Shown: positions 1 through 9,190, counted from the stretch's first letter. The stretch: 39,135 nucleotides of DNA from Bacteroidia bacterium (GCA_025358025.1 JANYKW010000171.1:1-39135); one strand, 5' to 3'. The notes: generated from the sequence alone by a model not told the origin. A program made the numbers and translations.

Positions 1-36
1 ACCAATAATGTGGTTGGTGCAGGGATGATTCTCTAA
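1..36 (+). CDS. C-terminal end of a plus-strand gene cut by the window edge
   Basis: The first 36 bases read TNNVVGAGMIL followed by TAA in frame 1. This is consistent with the last residues of a plus-strand gene that starts outside the window and converges on the FadL-like gene. The stop codon lies inside the left arm of the hairpin at 27-79, as is common when two convergent genes share a terminator. The piece is far too short to name, and an open frame of this length could be chance. Confidence 0.3.
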   Translation, partial: TNNVVGAGMIL

Positions 37-79
37 ACGAACAAAGGCCGCTTAGCGGCCTTTGTTCGTTTAGAGAATC
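27..79. terminator. Perfect 25-bp hairpin, probable bidirectional terminator
   Basis: The arms at 27-51 and 55-79 are exact reverse complements with a 3-base loop (tta). The GC-rich top (aaaggccgc / gcggccttt) followed by T-rich sequence on both strands fits an intrinsic terminator serving the minus-strand FadL-like gene, whose stop codon starts 3 bases away, and a convergent plus-strand gene. The stem is longer than usual for a terminator. Confidence 0.75.
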
Positions 80-81
80 TG

Positions 82-1629
82 TTACATTCTGAGTCCAAAG
101 GTAAAAAGCAATTCATGCTGGAGAGAGTGATATTTAACCGGATCAACATTGAAACCGTCAACCTGGTACATATACATATAGTTCGTCTTGTCTCCCAGAC
201 CGTAAGTCACGTCAATGGAGAAAATTCCGTTGCGGTAACCAATTCCTCCATTGTAGGTAGTATATTTGTAATCCTTGTTTGGTTGAGATACCCCATATGC
301 ATTTGAATTGTATGGATTACCCATAAACTCCATTCCTCCCCGGATACTGAATTCATTTGTTACTTTGTATTCTGCACCAACCCGGATATTGCTTACAGCT
401 TTGTAAACAGTTTTAATATCTGCATTTTCGGGGCTAAAGCTTTCTCCCCCCATGGCATGGCTGTATTTCATGGAAGAATAATCTGCAAATTCATAATCCA
501 GGGAAATCATTGCTTTTTTGGCAATCTGATAGGCAGCACTCCCAATTATACGTAAGGGAGAATTAAAGTCGTACTCGAAATTGCCTATAGGTGATTTCTC
601 GCTGTGAGTTCCATTTGCATCAATATTAATATCTTTCAGATTGGAACTCATGGCTGAACTATATGACTCCCTGATGTGAAAATAGGTAGGTGTATGCAGG
701 GCAAAGCCTATTCGAAGGACCTGGACTGGGCGGTAGATTGCTCCGAATTTAAAATTGTAGCCAAAACCGGTCGTTCTGGTACTCTTGGAATAATCGAAGT
801 TGCCCCAGCTACCTGCATTTCCGGAAGTACTGACATCACCGTTTTCGCTGTAAAGTATTGCTTCATCGTAATAAAGGTCCTGCATGCCAAAGGTAACTCC
901 CAAATAAAATTTGTGGCTGAAATTTGCACCGAAAGAACCGAGATATTCGTTGATAAATCCTTCGTGACTTGCAGATTGAGACTGTTTAACTTTTTCATTT
1001 TCAAGTAGAAAAGTAGAGTATTGGTCGCCTCCCGTGGCCGGATTTGTTACATCAATCAAATAGTTCTCCCATGCCAGTTTACTTTCCCATGGTATACCGC
1101 TTTCATAGGGGTTATAGGTATCCGTGGTGACAAGTTCATTGAAATTAATCCCATTGGTGTTTTGAGCAAATGCATCCATCCGGGAATAGGGAGAACCGTC
1201 TGATCTGAGATAGGTGCTTTGATTGAAATTGGCCAGCCTATTGTATCCTATTCCGAAATTTAAAGAAACGAGGCCGGAAGCGTTCGAGGCGGAAGGCAAA
1301 GCTGAGACATATCCAAAATTCTTAAAATTAAAATTATTGTTGTCCTCTTTAAAACTATTTCCCTGGTAGGTGGATTCTGTTGAATTTAAATTCATCGCGC
1401 TCATCGTGGTTGAAAGTTCACCCCTTTGATAAATCCCGATGCCCGCCGGGTTTATACTCAGTGAGCTAAAGTCGCCACCCAGGGCACCAAAAGCATTTCC
1501 CATGGCTTTGGAGCGCGCTGTTGAGCCATAATATTGTTGCGAAAATATGAGGGCATTGTCAACATACTGAGCTGAAGCAATTGTTGTTATACTTATACAG
1601 GCGATAAGTGTGAAAAATAATTTTTTCAT
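82..1629 (-). CDS. OmpP1/FadL-family outer membrane protein
   Basis: This is a predicted beta-barrel outer-membrane protein of 515 residues, probably for uptake of hydrophobic compounds or with a PorV-like role. Residues 1-20 form a Sec signal peptide ending in ASA. The early segment ARSKAMGNAFGALGGDFSSL followed by NPAGIGIYQRGE is the NPAG signature seen at the N-terminus of OmpP1/FadL/TodX proteins. The rest alternates aromatic and polar residues as expected of beta strands and ends in LLFTFGLRM, a typical barrel C-terminus. The start is an ATG at 1627-1629. It lies 57 bases after the lipoprotein gene on the same strand, so the two are probably cotranscribed and end at the hairpin at 27-79. 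Substrate unknown. Confidence 0.85.
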   Translation of the reverse strand: MKKLFFTLIACISITTIASAQYVDNALIFSQQYYGSTARSKAMGNAFGALGGDFSSLSINPAGIGIYQRGELSTTMSAMNLNSTESTYQGNSFKEDNNNFNFKNFGYVSALPSASNASGLVSLNFGIGYNRLANFNQSTYLRSDGSPYSRMDAFAQNTNGINFNELVTTDTYNPYESGIPWESKLAWENYLIDVTNPATGGDQYSTFLLENEKVKQSQSASHEGFINEYLGSFGANFSHKFYLGVTFGMQDLYYDEAILYSENGDVSTSGNAGSWGNFDYSKSTRTTGFGYNFKFGAIYRPVQVLRIGFALHTPTYFHIRESYSSAMSSNLKDINIDANGTHSEKSPIGNFEYDFNSPLRIIGSAAYQIAKKAMISLDYEFADYSSMKYSHAMGGESFSPENADIKTVYKAVSNIRVGAEYKVTNEFSIRGGMEFMGNPYNSNAYGVSQPNKDYKYTTYNGGIGYRNGIFSIDVTYGLGDKTNYMYMYQVDGFNVDPVKYHSLQHELLFTFGLRM

Positions 1630-1686
1630 CTGATGGAATTTTATTTTTATTGTCTGATCCTATTTTTTTCAGGCGGATAACTATTA

Positions 1687-3234
1687 TTATCTTGTACGGC
1701 CGGAACTTCTTGAACCACCGCCACCGCCGCTACTTCCACCTGAACTTCCACCTCCACCACCACCGCTGTTGAAGCTCCCTCCTGAGTTTCCACTGTTATA
1801 TGACGGTGAAGAAATACTTCTTGAAGGAGATCCTGCATCATAGGAACGGGATGAGGAACTTCTGGTTCCACTACTGCTGCCTTCCGAGCCAGAAGAACGG
1901 GTTTGAGAACTGGCAGCAGAACCGCGCTGGTAACTGCCCGACGACTGAGTTCTGGCTGAGCCGCTAACCGCACTGCCTGCACTCGGAGGCCTGGAATACC
2001 GGTCCGTTTGGTTACTTTGACGATTGGTTTGCGGTGTACCATACTGCCTGGTTGAATTATTGTTGTAGGACGATTGCGTATTCATCCTTGGCCTGTTATA
2101 GGTTGGCGTATAATCGTTTCCTGAAGATGCAGATCTGGTAGATATGCCATTGGTAACACTGTTCCCCTGCATGTTGGTGGTATTTGAACGACGCAGATTG
2201 GAGATTGTCGCACCCTTGTTGATGTTGGTTCCCTGTGTGCCGGTATTAACCTGGGACTGCCTGGTGCCCGAATTTGCCTGACCTTGCCGGGTATTGGCAT
2301 TTACCTGGCCTTGCCTTGTATTGGTATTGCCCTGGGCTTGCTGCGCATTGGAAGTCTGTCTGGTACCTGATAAACGGGTTCCGGTAGCACCGGTTCCACC
2401 TGATAACTGCCGCGTACCAGATGTTGTACTATTCGGGTTATTTCCTGACTGCAATCTTGTTGCAGATGAACCGGTACCTCTGCCCATCGCCTGACCATTA
2501 TAGTTGGATGCGCCGTTTATACTGCCTCTCTTGTTGTTATTCATTCCATAATTGACGGCATTTGAACCACCCTGCTTTCCGGTATGGTTCTGCTTTCCAT
2601 AATGATAGTCATCAGAATAATATGTACCACCATAACCATAATAAGGATAATAAGGATAATAACCACCATAACCATAGCCGTAGTACGGATAGCCCCAACC
2701 GTAGTAAGGATAACCCCAGCCGTATCCATAGTAAGGATAACCATAACCGTAATAGGGATAATAACCACCCCAACCAAAACTGAAACCGAATCCATAACTC
2801 CAATAGGGATCCCAGTAAGGATCATACATATAAGGATTATAGAAGGTTCTGATACGGGTCGAATAATCCATCTCTTCACCTTCATAATAGTTGTTTATGG
2901 TAGATTGTTCTTTATCGTCTTTATACTCCAAGGTAGTATCAGTATAAGCGGGCTGATCATTAAAATAGTATGCATTTTTATCATTTCTGCTGCTTTTAGG
3001 AACGACATAGTTGTTTACTACTTTACCCTGATCATTCTCTTCGACCTGCATAGCAACCACACTTTTTTCCTGGGGCTGTTTGACCTCTTTGACCGGTTTG
3101 GGTGCAGCTGTCTGAACATCTCCCGGAGTGAAATACAAATCATCAGAATAACCACTGGTGGTCACCTTTGAACCTGTTGTACAGGCGGCTGTCATCAAGG
3201 CAATGGCTATTAATATTTTCACATTTGTTTTCAT
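1687..3234 (-). CDS. Low-complexity Gly/Tyr/Ser-rich lipoprotein
   Basis: This 515-residue protein of unknown function starts with a lipoprotein signal: basic residues, a hydrophobic stretch and TAAC with Cys18, so it is probably membrane-anchored after lipidation. Residues about 40-125 are acidic/polar. Residues about 130-206 are almost only Tyr, Gly, Pro and Trp in short units such as GYGYPYYGYGWGYPYYGWG. Residues about 285-335 hold degenerate repeats around TRQGQVNAN. The C-terminal 150 residues are Ser/Arg/Gly-rich and end in GGGGGSRSSGRTR. There is no catalytic domain to be seen. The composition suggests a structural, adhesive or envelope-associated disordered protein, which is inference. 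It shares a 99-base divergent region with proS and is followed by the FadL-like gene. Confidence 0.8.
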   Translation of the reverse strand: MKTNVKILIAIALMTAACTTGSKVTTSGYSDDLYFTPGDVQTAAPKPVKEVKQPQEKSVVAMQVEENDQGKVVNNYVVPKSSRNDKNAYYFNDQPAYTDTTLEYKDDKEQSTINNYYEGEEMDYSTRIRTFYNPYMYDPYWDPYWSYGFGFSFGWGGYYPYYGYGYPYYGYGWGYPYYGWGYPYYGYGYGGYYPYYPYYGYGGTYYSDDYHYGKQNHTGKQGGSNAVNYGMNNNKRGSINGASNYNGQAMGRGTGSSATRLQSGNNPNSTTSGTRQLSGGTGATGTRLSGTRQTSNAQQAQGNTNTRQGQVNANTRQGQANSGTRQSQVNTGTQGTNINKGATISNLRRSNTTNMQGNSVTNGISTRSASSGNDYTPTYNRPRMNTQSSYNNNSTRQYGTPQTNRQSNQTDRYSRPPSAGSAVSGSARTQSSGSYQRGSAASSQTRSSGSEGSSSGTRSSSSRSYDAGSPSRSISSPSYNSGNSGGSFNSGGGGGGSSGGSSGGGGGSRSSGRTR

Positions 3235-3275
3235 GTTTTGTTCCTCCTTCTATTTAAAAGTCCTTCAATTTTCCC

Positions 3276-3284
3276 TACTTTTGC
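3276..3284 (+). promoter_or_regulatory. Bacteroidota-type -7 box before proS
   Basis: The sequence tacttttgc fits the Bacteroidota -7 consensus TAnnTTTG and lies about 50 bases before the proS start. No convincing -33 TTTG is seen at the usual spacing, so this is a candidate only. Confidence 0.4.
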
Positions 3285-3333
3285 AAAGGAATTATTATAG
3301 TATTACAAGCAAATATCATACCAAAATAATATA

Positions 3334-4809
3334 ATGGGAAAAGAACTTACATCAAAAGAGGAAAATTATTCACAATGGTATAATGATCTGGTAAGCAAGG
3401 CTGATCTGGCTGAAAACTCTGCAGTGCGTGGTTGTATGGTTATCAAACCATATGGATACGCCATTTGGGAAAAAATGCAGGCGGCTCTGGATCAAATGTT
3501 TAAAGATACAGGTCATGAAAATGCCTATTTCCCACTGTTTATTCCGAAGTCATTTTTTACGAAAGAGGCCAGTCATGTAGAGGGTTTTGCCAAAGAATGT
3601 GCAGTCGTTACCCATTACAGGTTAAAAAATGACCCGAACGGGAAGGGTATTATTGTCGATCCTGAAGCAAAACTTGAGGAAGAACTGATCATAAGGCCTA
3701 CTTCAGAAACAATTATATGGAGCACTTACAAAAATTGGGTGCAATCCTACCGGGATCTTCCCATACTTGTTAACCAGTGGGCCAATGTTGTCAGGTGGGA
3801 GATGCGCACCCGAATGTTTTTACGAACCGCTGAATTTTTATGGCAGGAAGGTCATACCGCGCATGAAACCAGAGAAGAAGCACTTGAAGAAACTGAGAAA
3901 ATGATCAATGTATATGCAGATTTCGTCGAAAACTATATGGCGTTACCTGTTATAAAAGGCGCAAAATCTGAACATGAAAGGTTTGCAGGAGCACTTGAAA
4001 CCTATAGTATCGAAGCTTTGATGCAAGATGGAAAGGCACTTCAGTCTGGTACTTCTCATTTTTTGGGACAGAATTTTGCCAAAGCTTTCGAGGTGCAATT
4101 TACCTCCCGCGAGGGTAAACTGGAATACGTATGGGCTACCTCCTGGGGAGTCTCCACCCGTCTGATCGGGGCATTGATAATGGCTCATTCTGATAACAAC
4201 GGATTGGTGCTTCCTCCGAAATTAGCTCCTGTTCAGGTTGTTATCGTTCCAATATATAAAAGTGCCGAACAACTTACCCTCATCTCAGAAAGGGTGAAGG
4301 TATTGGTTGATCAGTTGAAGCGCAGAGGGATACGTGTGAAATATGATGACCGTGACTCACAGCGTCCGGGCTGGAAATTTGCCGAATATGAAATGAAAGG
4401 TGTTCCGGTCCGTTTAGCAATAGGCCCGCGGGATCTTGAAAACGGCACAGTAGAAATTGCACGACGGGATACCCTTGAAAAGAAAGTAGAACAAATAGAG
4501 GGAATTGAATCCTTGATAGAGGATTTGCTGGTAGAAATTCAACGAAATATCTACAATAAGGCATTGAAATTCAGAGAAGAAAATACCACAAAAGTAGATA
4601 CTTACGAGGAATTCAAAGAGCGACTTGCTACCAAGCCGGGATTTATTCTGGCACACTGGGATGGCACCATGGAGACAGAAGCAATCATCAAGGAAGAGAC
4701 CAAAGCTACCATCCGTTGCATTCCGTTCGATGGTGTGGAAGAAGAAGGGAAATGTATTCTAACAGGAAAGGCATCAAATCGGAGGGTGATTTTTGCCCTA
4801 TCCTATTAA
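3334..4809 (+). CDS. proS: Prolyl-tRNA synthetase, eukaryote/archaea-like class
   Basis: The enzyme charges tRNA(Pro) with proline in the cytoplasm. It has 491 residues, the size of the short ProRS class without the bacterial editing insertion. Class II motifs are visible: [13 protein letters not shown] with FPLFIPKSF (motif 1 region), [12 protein letters not shown] and [20 protein letters not shown] (motif 2 with the acceptor-recognising loop), and an anticodon-binding domain from about residue 290 (VQVVIVPI, then [21 protein letters not shown]). The C-terminus [14 protein letters not shown] ends in Tyr, as is usual in this class. The ATG at 3334 gives the conserved [16 protein letters not shown] start. 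It is the first gene of a proS-pepT-tilS run. Confidence 0.97.
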   Translation: MGKELTSKEENYSQWYNDLVSKADLAENSAVRGCMVIKPYGYAIWEKMQAALDQMFKDTGHENAYFPLFIPKSFFTKEASHVEGFAKECAVVTHYRLKNDPNGKGIIVDPEAKLEEELIIRPTSETIIWSTYKNWVQSYRDLPILVNQWANVVRWEMRTRMFLRTAEFLWQEGHTAHETREEALEETEKMINVYADFVENYMALPVIKGAKSEHERFAGALETYSIEALMQDGKALQSGTSHFLGQNFAKAFEVQFTSREGKLEYVWATSWGVSTRLIGALIMAHSDNNGLVLPPKLAPVQVVIVPIYKSAEQLTLISERVKVLVDQLKRRGIRVKYDDRDSQRPGWKFAEYEMKGVPVRLAIGPRDLENGTVEIARRDTLEKKVEQIEGIESLIEDLLVEIQRNIYNKALKFREENTTKVDTYEEFKERLATKPGFILAHWDGTMETEAIIKEETKATIRCIPFDGVEEEGKCILTGKASNRRVIFALSY

Positions 4810-4841
4810 ACCAATTTATACCGGTACCGGAAGCGAAAACG

Positions 4842-6071
4842 ATGGAAAAAAATGTAGTAGGCCGGTTTCTGAAATATGCAGGATTAAATACCCAATCCAA
4901 CGCTGACAGTACATCTTCTCCCAGTTCTGAAGGTCAGGTAAAATTTGGCAAGAAACTAGCCGAAGAGTTGGTGCATATCGGTTTGTCTGATGTAGAAGTT
5001 GACTGGAACGGCTATGTTATGGCCACTTTACCTTCCAACATGGATAAAAGTGTCCCGGTGGTTGGTTTTATTGCACACATGGATACCAGTCCGGAATGTT
5101 CAGGGAAAAATGTACGTCCAGCAATAATTGAGGCGTACGATGGACTCGACCTGGTTTTGAACGAGGAGAAGAAAGTTGTTCTGACTGTACAGCGATTCCC
5201 GGAAATTCTAAAATACAAGGGAGAGAGGTTAATTGTTACTGACGGGACTTCATTGCTGGGCGCAGACGATAAGGCCGGACTTGCAGAAATCGTTACATCC
5301 ATGGAATATTTGTTGGAACATCCTGAAATTAAACATGGGAAAATCAGGGTTGCTTTCACCCCCGATGAGGAGATCGGGAGAGGTGCGGATCATTTTTACG
5401 TGCCAAATTTTGGAGCTGAATTTGCCTATACCATCGATGGTGGTGAACTTGGCGAACTTCAATATGAAAATTTTAATGCTGCTTCGGCCCATCTGATTTT
5501 TCATGGCATAAATGTTCATCCCGGTTCTGCAAAGAACAAGATGAGAAATTCCATCCTTGTTGCAAACCGGTTTATTTCTGAGCTTCCTGAAAAAGAGGTA
5601 CCGGAATGTACCGAGCATAAAGAAGGTTTTTTTCACCTGGTAAAATTTGATGGGCATGTAGACCAGACAAAGGTGGAGTTCATTATTCGTGATTTTGACA
5701 GCATAAATTTTAGTGAAAGAAAATCATTCATGGAGCAACTGGTGAATCGTTTTAACCAGTTTTATGGCGATCAGGTTGTTGAAATTGTAATCAAAGATCA
5801 GTATTTCAACATGAAAGAGATGATCGATCCCCGTTTTTTCATCGTTGAACTGGCCAGGGATGCAATGATTTCCTGCCATATTGAACCTGTCATCGTTCCG
5901 GTTAGAGGCGGGACAGATGGTGCAAGATTATCATACATGGGATTACCTTGTCCGAATATTTTCGGTGGCGGCCACAATTTCCATGGAGAATATGAATTTA
6001 TTCCAACCAAATCGATGGAAAGCGCCTGCAGGGTGATCGTAGCGATCGTTTCAAAAGTTGCTGAAATGTAA
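4842..6071 (+). CDS. pepT: Peptidase T (tripeptide aminopeptidase)
   Basis: This M20-family zinc aminopeptidase removes the N-terminal residue from tripeptides in the cytoplasm. The open frame extends upstream to 4716 inside proS, but the ATG at 4842 gives MEKNVVGRFLKYAGLNTQS and 409 residues, matching the usual length of about 408. Metal and catalytic motifs are present: GFIAHMDTSPE (His-x-Asp), DGTSLLGADDKAG (bridging Asp), FTPDEEIGRGAD (Glu-Glu), YTIDGGELGELQYENFNAA (Asp) and the late GGGHNFHGEYEF His. It begins 32 bases after proS and ends 26 bases before tilS, so the three are probably one transcript. Confidence 0.95.
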   Translation: MEKNVVGRFLKYAGLNTQSNADSTSSPSSEGQVKFGKKLAEELVHIGLSDVEVDWNGYVMATLPSNMDKSVPVVGFIAHMDTSPECSGKNVRPAIIEAYDGLDLVLNEEKKVVLTVQRFPEILKYKGERLIVTDGTSLLGADDKAGLAEIVTSMEYLLEHPEIKHGKIRVAFTPDEEIGRGADHFYVPNFGAEFAYTIDGGELGELQYENFNAASAHLIFHGINVHPGSAKNKMRNSILVANRFISELPEKEVPECTEHKEGFFHLVKFDGHVDQTKVEFIIRDFDSINFSERKSFMEQLVNRFNQFYGDQVVEIVIKDQYFNMKEMIDPRFFIVELARDAMISCHIEPVIVPVRGGTDGARLSYMGLPCPNIFGGGHNFHGEYEFIPTKSMESACRVIVAIVSKVAEM

Positions 6072-6097
6072 TACCATGGCTTATAACAGATAACCGT

Positions 6098-7423
6098 ATG
6101 ATTGAAAGATTGATTAAGTTCATAGAATCCAATCACCTTTTTGCTCCCAATGATACCTTGCTGGTTGGTGTAAGCGGTGGAATTGATTCTGTTGTACTCG
6201 TCGATCTGCTCTACCATGCAGGCTTGGCTTTCGCGATAGCTCACTGCAATTTTAATTTAAGAGGTAAGGAGTCTGATCAGGATGAAATTTTCGTAAAGTC
6301 ACTGGCTGCCTTTTACGACAAACAATATTTTCATCAATCATTTAATACAGTGGAAGTTGCACAAGACAGAGGAATTTCCGTTGAAATGGCCGCAAGGGAT
6401 CTGCGCTATACCTGGTTTGAGGAAACCAGGAAAAATCATCATTTTGACTGGATTGTGGTGGCACATCATCGTGATGATCAGGTAGAATCATTTATGCTCA
6501 ATCTGGCTAGAGGAACGGGAATTTCCGGCTTGACTGGCATGAAAATAGTCAATGGAAAGATTGTGAGGCCCATATTATTTGTTTCCAGAAAGGAGGTTGA
6601 AGAATATGCTGAAAGCAAACATTTGCATTTCAGGGAGGATTGTACAAATGCCTTAACTGATTTCCAGCGGAATAAAATCAGACACCTGGTATTGCCTCTG
6701 ATGGAAGATTTGAATCCCTCTTTCCGTGACAGCATGATTGAAACGATCTCCCATCTCCGGGACACATCTGCCATCTATTTTCAGGCTATAGAACGTGCAA
6801 GGGAGCTTGTAGTCCGGAAAACAACAACTGGTGATCCGGAGCTTTCTGTGACTGAATTAAAGTTGTTGAATCCGGTCTCGGCTTACCTGTTTGAATTGCT
6901 TAAGCCATACCATTTTAATAGTGATGTGGTCCATGACCTGGTACAAGTGCTTGATGGTCAGTCTGGCAAACAATTTTTTTCTGCAACCCATCGTGCGGTG
7001 CTGGATCGGGACAGGATACTCATTCAAAAACTCCTGGATTTTTCAGATCAAAGATTTTATTTGGAGGAGGAATGCAACAGCCTGGAGATTCCTGTTAAGC
7101 TATCCATCTCGATGGTAATAAGAGAACCCTCATTTAAAATGAATACTTCTTCCCATATTGCCTGTCTGGATAAAGACAGGCTTCAATTTCCGTTAATCCT
7201 GCGTAAATGGCAAAAGGGAGATTATTTTCAGCCGCTGGGAATGGATGGAATGAAGAAGCTTAGTGATTTTTTTGTTGACGAAAAGTTCAGCTTGCTGCAA
7301 AAAGAGAAAACCTGGTTACTCACCAACGGGGAGGAGATTATATGGATTGTTGGAGAAAGGCTCGACAACAGGTATAAAGTTACTTCGGAGACAAAGAATA
7401 TTCTGATTGTAAAACTTGACTGA
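6098..7423 (+). CDS. tilS: tRNA(Ile)-lysidine synthetase
   Basis: TilS adds lysine to C34 of tRNA(Ile2) (CAU anticodon), so that it reads AUA and is charged with isoleucine. The protein has 441 residues. The N-terminal PP-loop ATPase carries the P-loop LVGVSGGIDSVVL, then AIAHCNFNLRGKESDQDE, VAHHRDDQVESFMLNLARGTG and the conserved FREDCTNALTDFQRNKIRH segment. The C-terminal domain (FPLILRKWQKGDYFQPLGMDG then KKLSDFFVDEK) is the TilS C domain. Start ATG at 6098. The stop at 7421-7423 directly abuts the stop of the convergent DUF6132 gene. Confidence 0.96.
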   Translation: MIERLIKFIESNHLFAPNDTLLVGVSGGIDSVVLVDLLYHAGLAFAIAHCNFNLRGKESDQDEIFVKSLAAFYDKQYFHQSFNTVEVAQDRGISVEMAARDLRYTWFEETRKNHHFDWIVVAHHRDDQVESFMLNLARGTGISGLTGMKIVNGKIVRPILFVSRKEVEEYAESKHLHFREDCTNALTDFQRNKIRHLVLPLMEDLNPSFRDSMIETISHLRDTSAIYFQAIERARELVVRKTTTGDPELSVTELKLLNPVSAYLFELLKPYHFNSDVVHDLVQVLDGQSGKQFFSATHRAVLDRDRILIQKLLDFSDQRFYLEEECNSLEIPVKLSISMVIREPSFKMNTSSHIACLDKDRLQFPLILRKWQKGDYFQPLGMDGMKKLSDFFVDEKFSLLQKEKTWLLTNGEEIIWIVGERLDNRYKVTSETKNILIVKLD

Positions 7424-7639
7424 TCAGGCTTCCGTTTTCCCTTTCCTGAAAGAGGCAACCAGATCACCTGTTAACCATCCCAGCAACATCCCGTAAAGGG
7501 TACTTGCATACCAATTTGAAGTAATCGGACATGTGCCAGAGCTACATCCAATAAATCTCCAGTATAAAAAACCACTTAAACCTTCCAGAAAAAGGAAGAT
7601 TACACTAATTTTTCTTTTTTTAATCCAGTTGAGCATCAT
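7424..7639 (-). CDS. Small DUF6132-type membrane protein
   Basis: This protein of about 71 residues has two predicted membrane spans (ISVIFLFLEGLSGFLYWRF and STLYGMLLGWLTGDLVA) joined by the loop GCSSGTCPITSN. That Cys-x-x-x-x-Cys-Pro loop is the signature I associate with the DUF6132 family; function unknown. The open frame could start at a TTG (7651), but two adjacent ATG codons at 7639 and 7636 give a normal start, and I chose the first. It lies 26 bases downstream of the DJ-1-like gene and converges end to end with tilS. The paired cysteines hint at a redox or metal role, which is not shown. Confidence 0.75.
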   Translation of the reverse strand: MMLNWIKKRKISVIFLFLEGLSGFLYWRFIGCSSGTCPITSNWYASTLYGMLLGWLTGDLVASFRKGKTEA

Positions 7640-7665
7640 TTTTTTTTGCAAAGAAAAGAAAATAT

Positions 7666-8217
7666 TCAGGAAATTACCAGTGCAGATTTTAGGTCGGAAG
7701 CAATCGATTTACCTTTGAGCAAACCAACAATTTCAAGAGCGAAATCGAGAGCTGTTCCAACTCCTCTGCTGGTAATAATATGTCCATCTTTTACTACTGG
7801 GTCTTGATGAATCCTGGCACCTGTAAGTTTCGACTCGAAGCCGGGGTAACAGGCTGCATCTCTTCCTTGAAGCATTCCCAGGGAGCCAAGGATCATTGGG
7901 GCTGCACAGATGGCAGCGATATTTTTTTTATTGCTGTTGAACTTTATCAGCTCTTCTGTAAGTCCTTTGTGATTCATAAGGTTTGAAGTTCCAGGCATAC
8001 CTCCGGGAAGTATGATCATGGTAGTTTTCGAATAGTCGGCCTCTTCGAACAGCTGATCTGCTACAACGGGGATATTGTGGGCGCCGGTAACATGGAGTGC
8101 TCCGGTTACCGAAACACTCCTAACATCCAGGTTTGCACGCCGGAGCACGTCAATTAATGTTATGGCTTCGATTTCTTCAAAACCGGTAGCAAGATGAACG
8201 AGAATCTTTGTTTCCAT
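7666..8217 (-). CDS. DJ-1/PfpI family protein (YajL/ThiJ-like)
   Basis: This 183-residue cytoplasmic protein has the class I glutamine-amidotransferase-like fold of the DJ-1 superfamily. The N-terminal VHLATGFEEIEAITLIDVLRR carries the conserved Glu, IILPGGMPGTSNL is the core strand-loop, and AAICAAPMILGSLGML is the nucleophile elbow with the reactive Cys. The late HQDPVVKDGHIITSRGVGTA is typical of the DJ-1/YajL branch. Family members are linked to protein repair, glyoxalase-like activity or oxidative stress defence; the exact activity here cannot be read from the sequence. It is separated from the upstream TPR gene by the terminator at 8269-8292. Confidence 0.9.
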   Translation of the reverse strand: METKILVHLATGFEEIEAITLIDVLRRANLDVRSVSVTGALHVTGAHNIPVVADQLFEEADYSKTTMIILPGGMPGTSNLMNHKGLTEELIKFNSNKKNIAAICAAPMILGSLGMLQGRDAACYPGFESKLTGARIHQDPVVKDGHIITSRGVGTALDFALEIVGLLKGKSIASDLKSALVIS

Positions 8218-8268
8218 GGTCTAAAAATTATAGTTTTTAAACTGAATTTATACAAATGTACCAAAAAA

Positions 8269-8292
8269 AAGCCTCTCGGCTAGGAGAGGCTT
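8269..8292 (-). terminator. Intrinsic terminator of the TPR gene
   Basis: A 9-bp perfect stem (aagcctctc at 8269-8277 with gagaggctt at 8284-8292) has a 6-base loop. On the minus strand it runs into eight or more T residues. It lies 21 bases after the stop of the TPR protein gene and separates it from the DJ-1 gene. Confidence 0.9.
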
Positions 8293-8313
8293 ATCAACAA
8301 TTCTTATCTGTTT

Positions 8314-9000
8314 TTATTTTGTTGCAGTAAGTCGGGCGATGTATTTCTCAACCAAACGGCCTTCGTTGCTGTCTCCGAATTTATCTTTGATGGTTTGATA
8401 GGTTGCAAGTGCTTTTTCCTTGTTCCCCATCGATTCATACATTCTCCCTTCTTTAAGAAGATAGACTGGAGTCGTAAAATTGTTGGTTTTCACAGCAGCA
8501 GCTTCTGTATAGTATTTTAGAGCTTTTTCCTTGTTTCCTAATTCAGCATAAGCATCACCTATCGATCCTGTGGCTACTGGTTTCAATAGCAAATCATCCG
8601 TTTTGAAATCTTCGAGGTAGCTGATGGCCTCTTTGTATTTACCAAGATGAAGGTATGAAATACCTGCATAGTATTTCGCGAGATTACCTGCCGGTGTACG
8701 TCCGTAGTTATCAATAATATCTAAAACGCCGGGATAATTACCATCACCGTTCAATGCCAGGTTGAAAGAATCTTTTTCAAAGTATTGTTCTGCTGAAAAA
8801 ATTTGCTCTTTGGCTTTGTTTTCGTTAGGAATTGTGTAAAAACGATGTGTTGCGAGCAATAACAAGGCTATAACTACAGCTGCTCCAAAAATAATGGAGA
8901 TTAACTTGGCATTTTTTTCGAAAAAAAATTCCGCAGTAGTCAGCGCGCGTTCAACTTCTTTCAGATTCTCAATGGCCGGTGTTTTTTTCTCTTTCCTCAT
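8314..9000 (-). CDS. Membrane-anchored tetratricopeptide repeat protein
   Basis: This 228-residue protein has a charged N-terminal cytoplasmic segment (about 1-33), one membrane span (LISIIFGAAVVIALLLLAT, about 34-52) and an outer TPR region. Repeats are visible as YYAGISYLHLGKYKEAISYL, GSIGDAYAELGNKEKALKYY and GRMYESMGNKEKALATYQTI. The layout matches the YfgM/CpoB-like TPR proteins common in Bacteroidota, which act as scaffolds near secretion or envelope assembly. The specific partner is unknown. The ATG at 8998-9000 is well placed, with a TATTTTTGC box 43 bases upstream. It is divergent from recF and ends at a strong terminator. Confidence 0.85.
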   Translation of the reverse strand: MRKEKKTPAIENLKEVERALTTAEFFFEKNAKLISIIFGAAVVIALLLLATHRFYTIPNENKAKEQIFSAEQYFEKDSFNLALNGDGNYPGVLDIIDNYGRTPAGNLAKYYAGISYLHLGKYKEAISYLEDFKTDDLLLKPVATGSIGDAYAELGNKEKALKYYTEAAAVKTNNFTTPVYLLKEGRMYESMGNKEKALATYQTIKDKFGDSNEGRLVEKYIARLTATK

Positions 9001-9042
9001 AACTTATAGTTCACTTAAATGGATGCTTTTTTGTATGCGTGT

Positions 9043-9051
9043 GCAAAAATA
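9043..9051 (-). promoter_or_regulatory. -7 box upstream of the TPR gene
   Basis: Read on the minus strand this is TATTTTTGC, matching TAnnTTTG and identical, with the following AC, to the box upstream of rplS. A possible -33 TTG lies about 21 bases upstream. Confidence 0.45.
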
Positions 9052-9190
9052 ATCGTTTTTAACAAACGAGCGCAATAATTTGGAAAATATACCATGTATT
9101 ATTTATTGTTTGAGGTCAAACTTGAAAAAGATCCATTGGTTTTGTTGGAAATTCACCTTTGGAGTCAGGAGAAAGCTTACCTAAAAAGTT

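Noticed and set aside
2541-2885. Long minus- and plus-strand open frames of Ile/Val/Met-rich or His/Asn-rich composition around 2541-3171
   Set aside because: They are alternative frames of the Tyr/Gly/Pro/Trp tract of the lipoprotein gene; its repetitive codons keep other frames open.
4716-4841. N-terminal extension of the PepT frame into proS
   Set aside because: The ATG at 4842 restores the conserved PepT start and length; the extension overlaps proS and has no family similarity.
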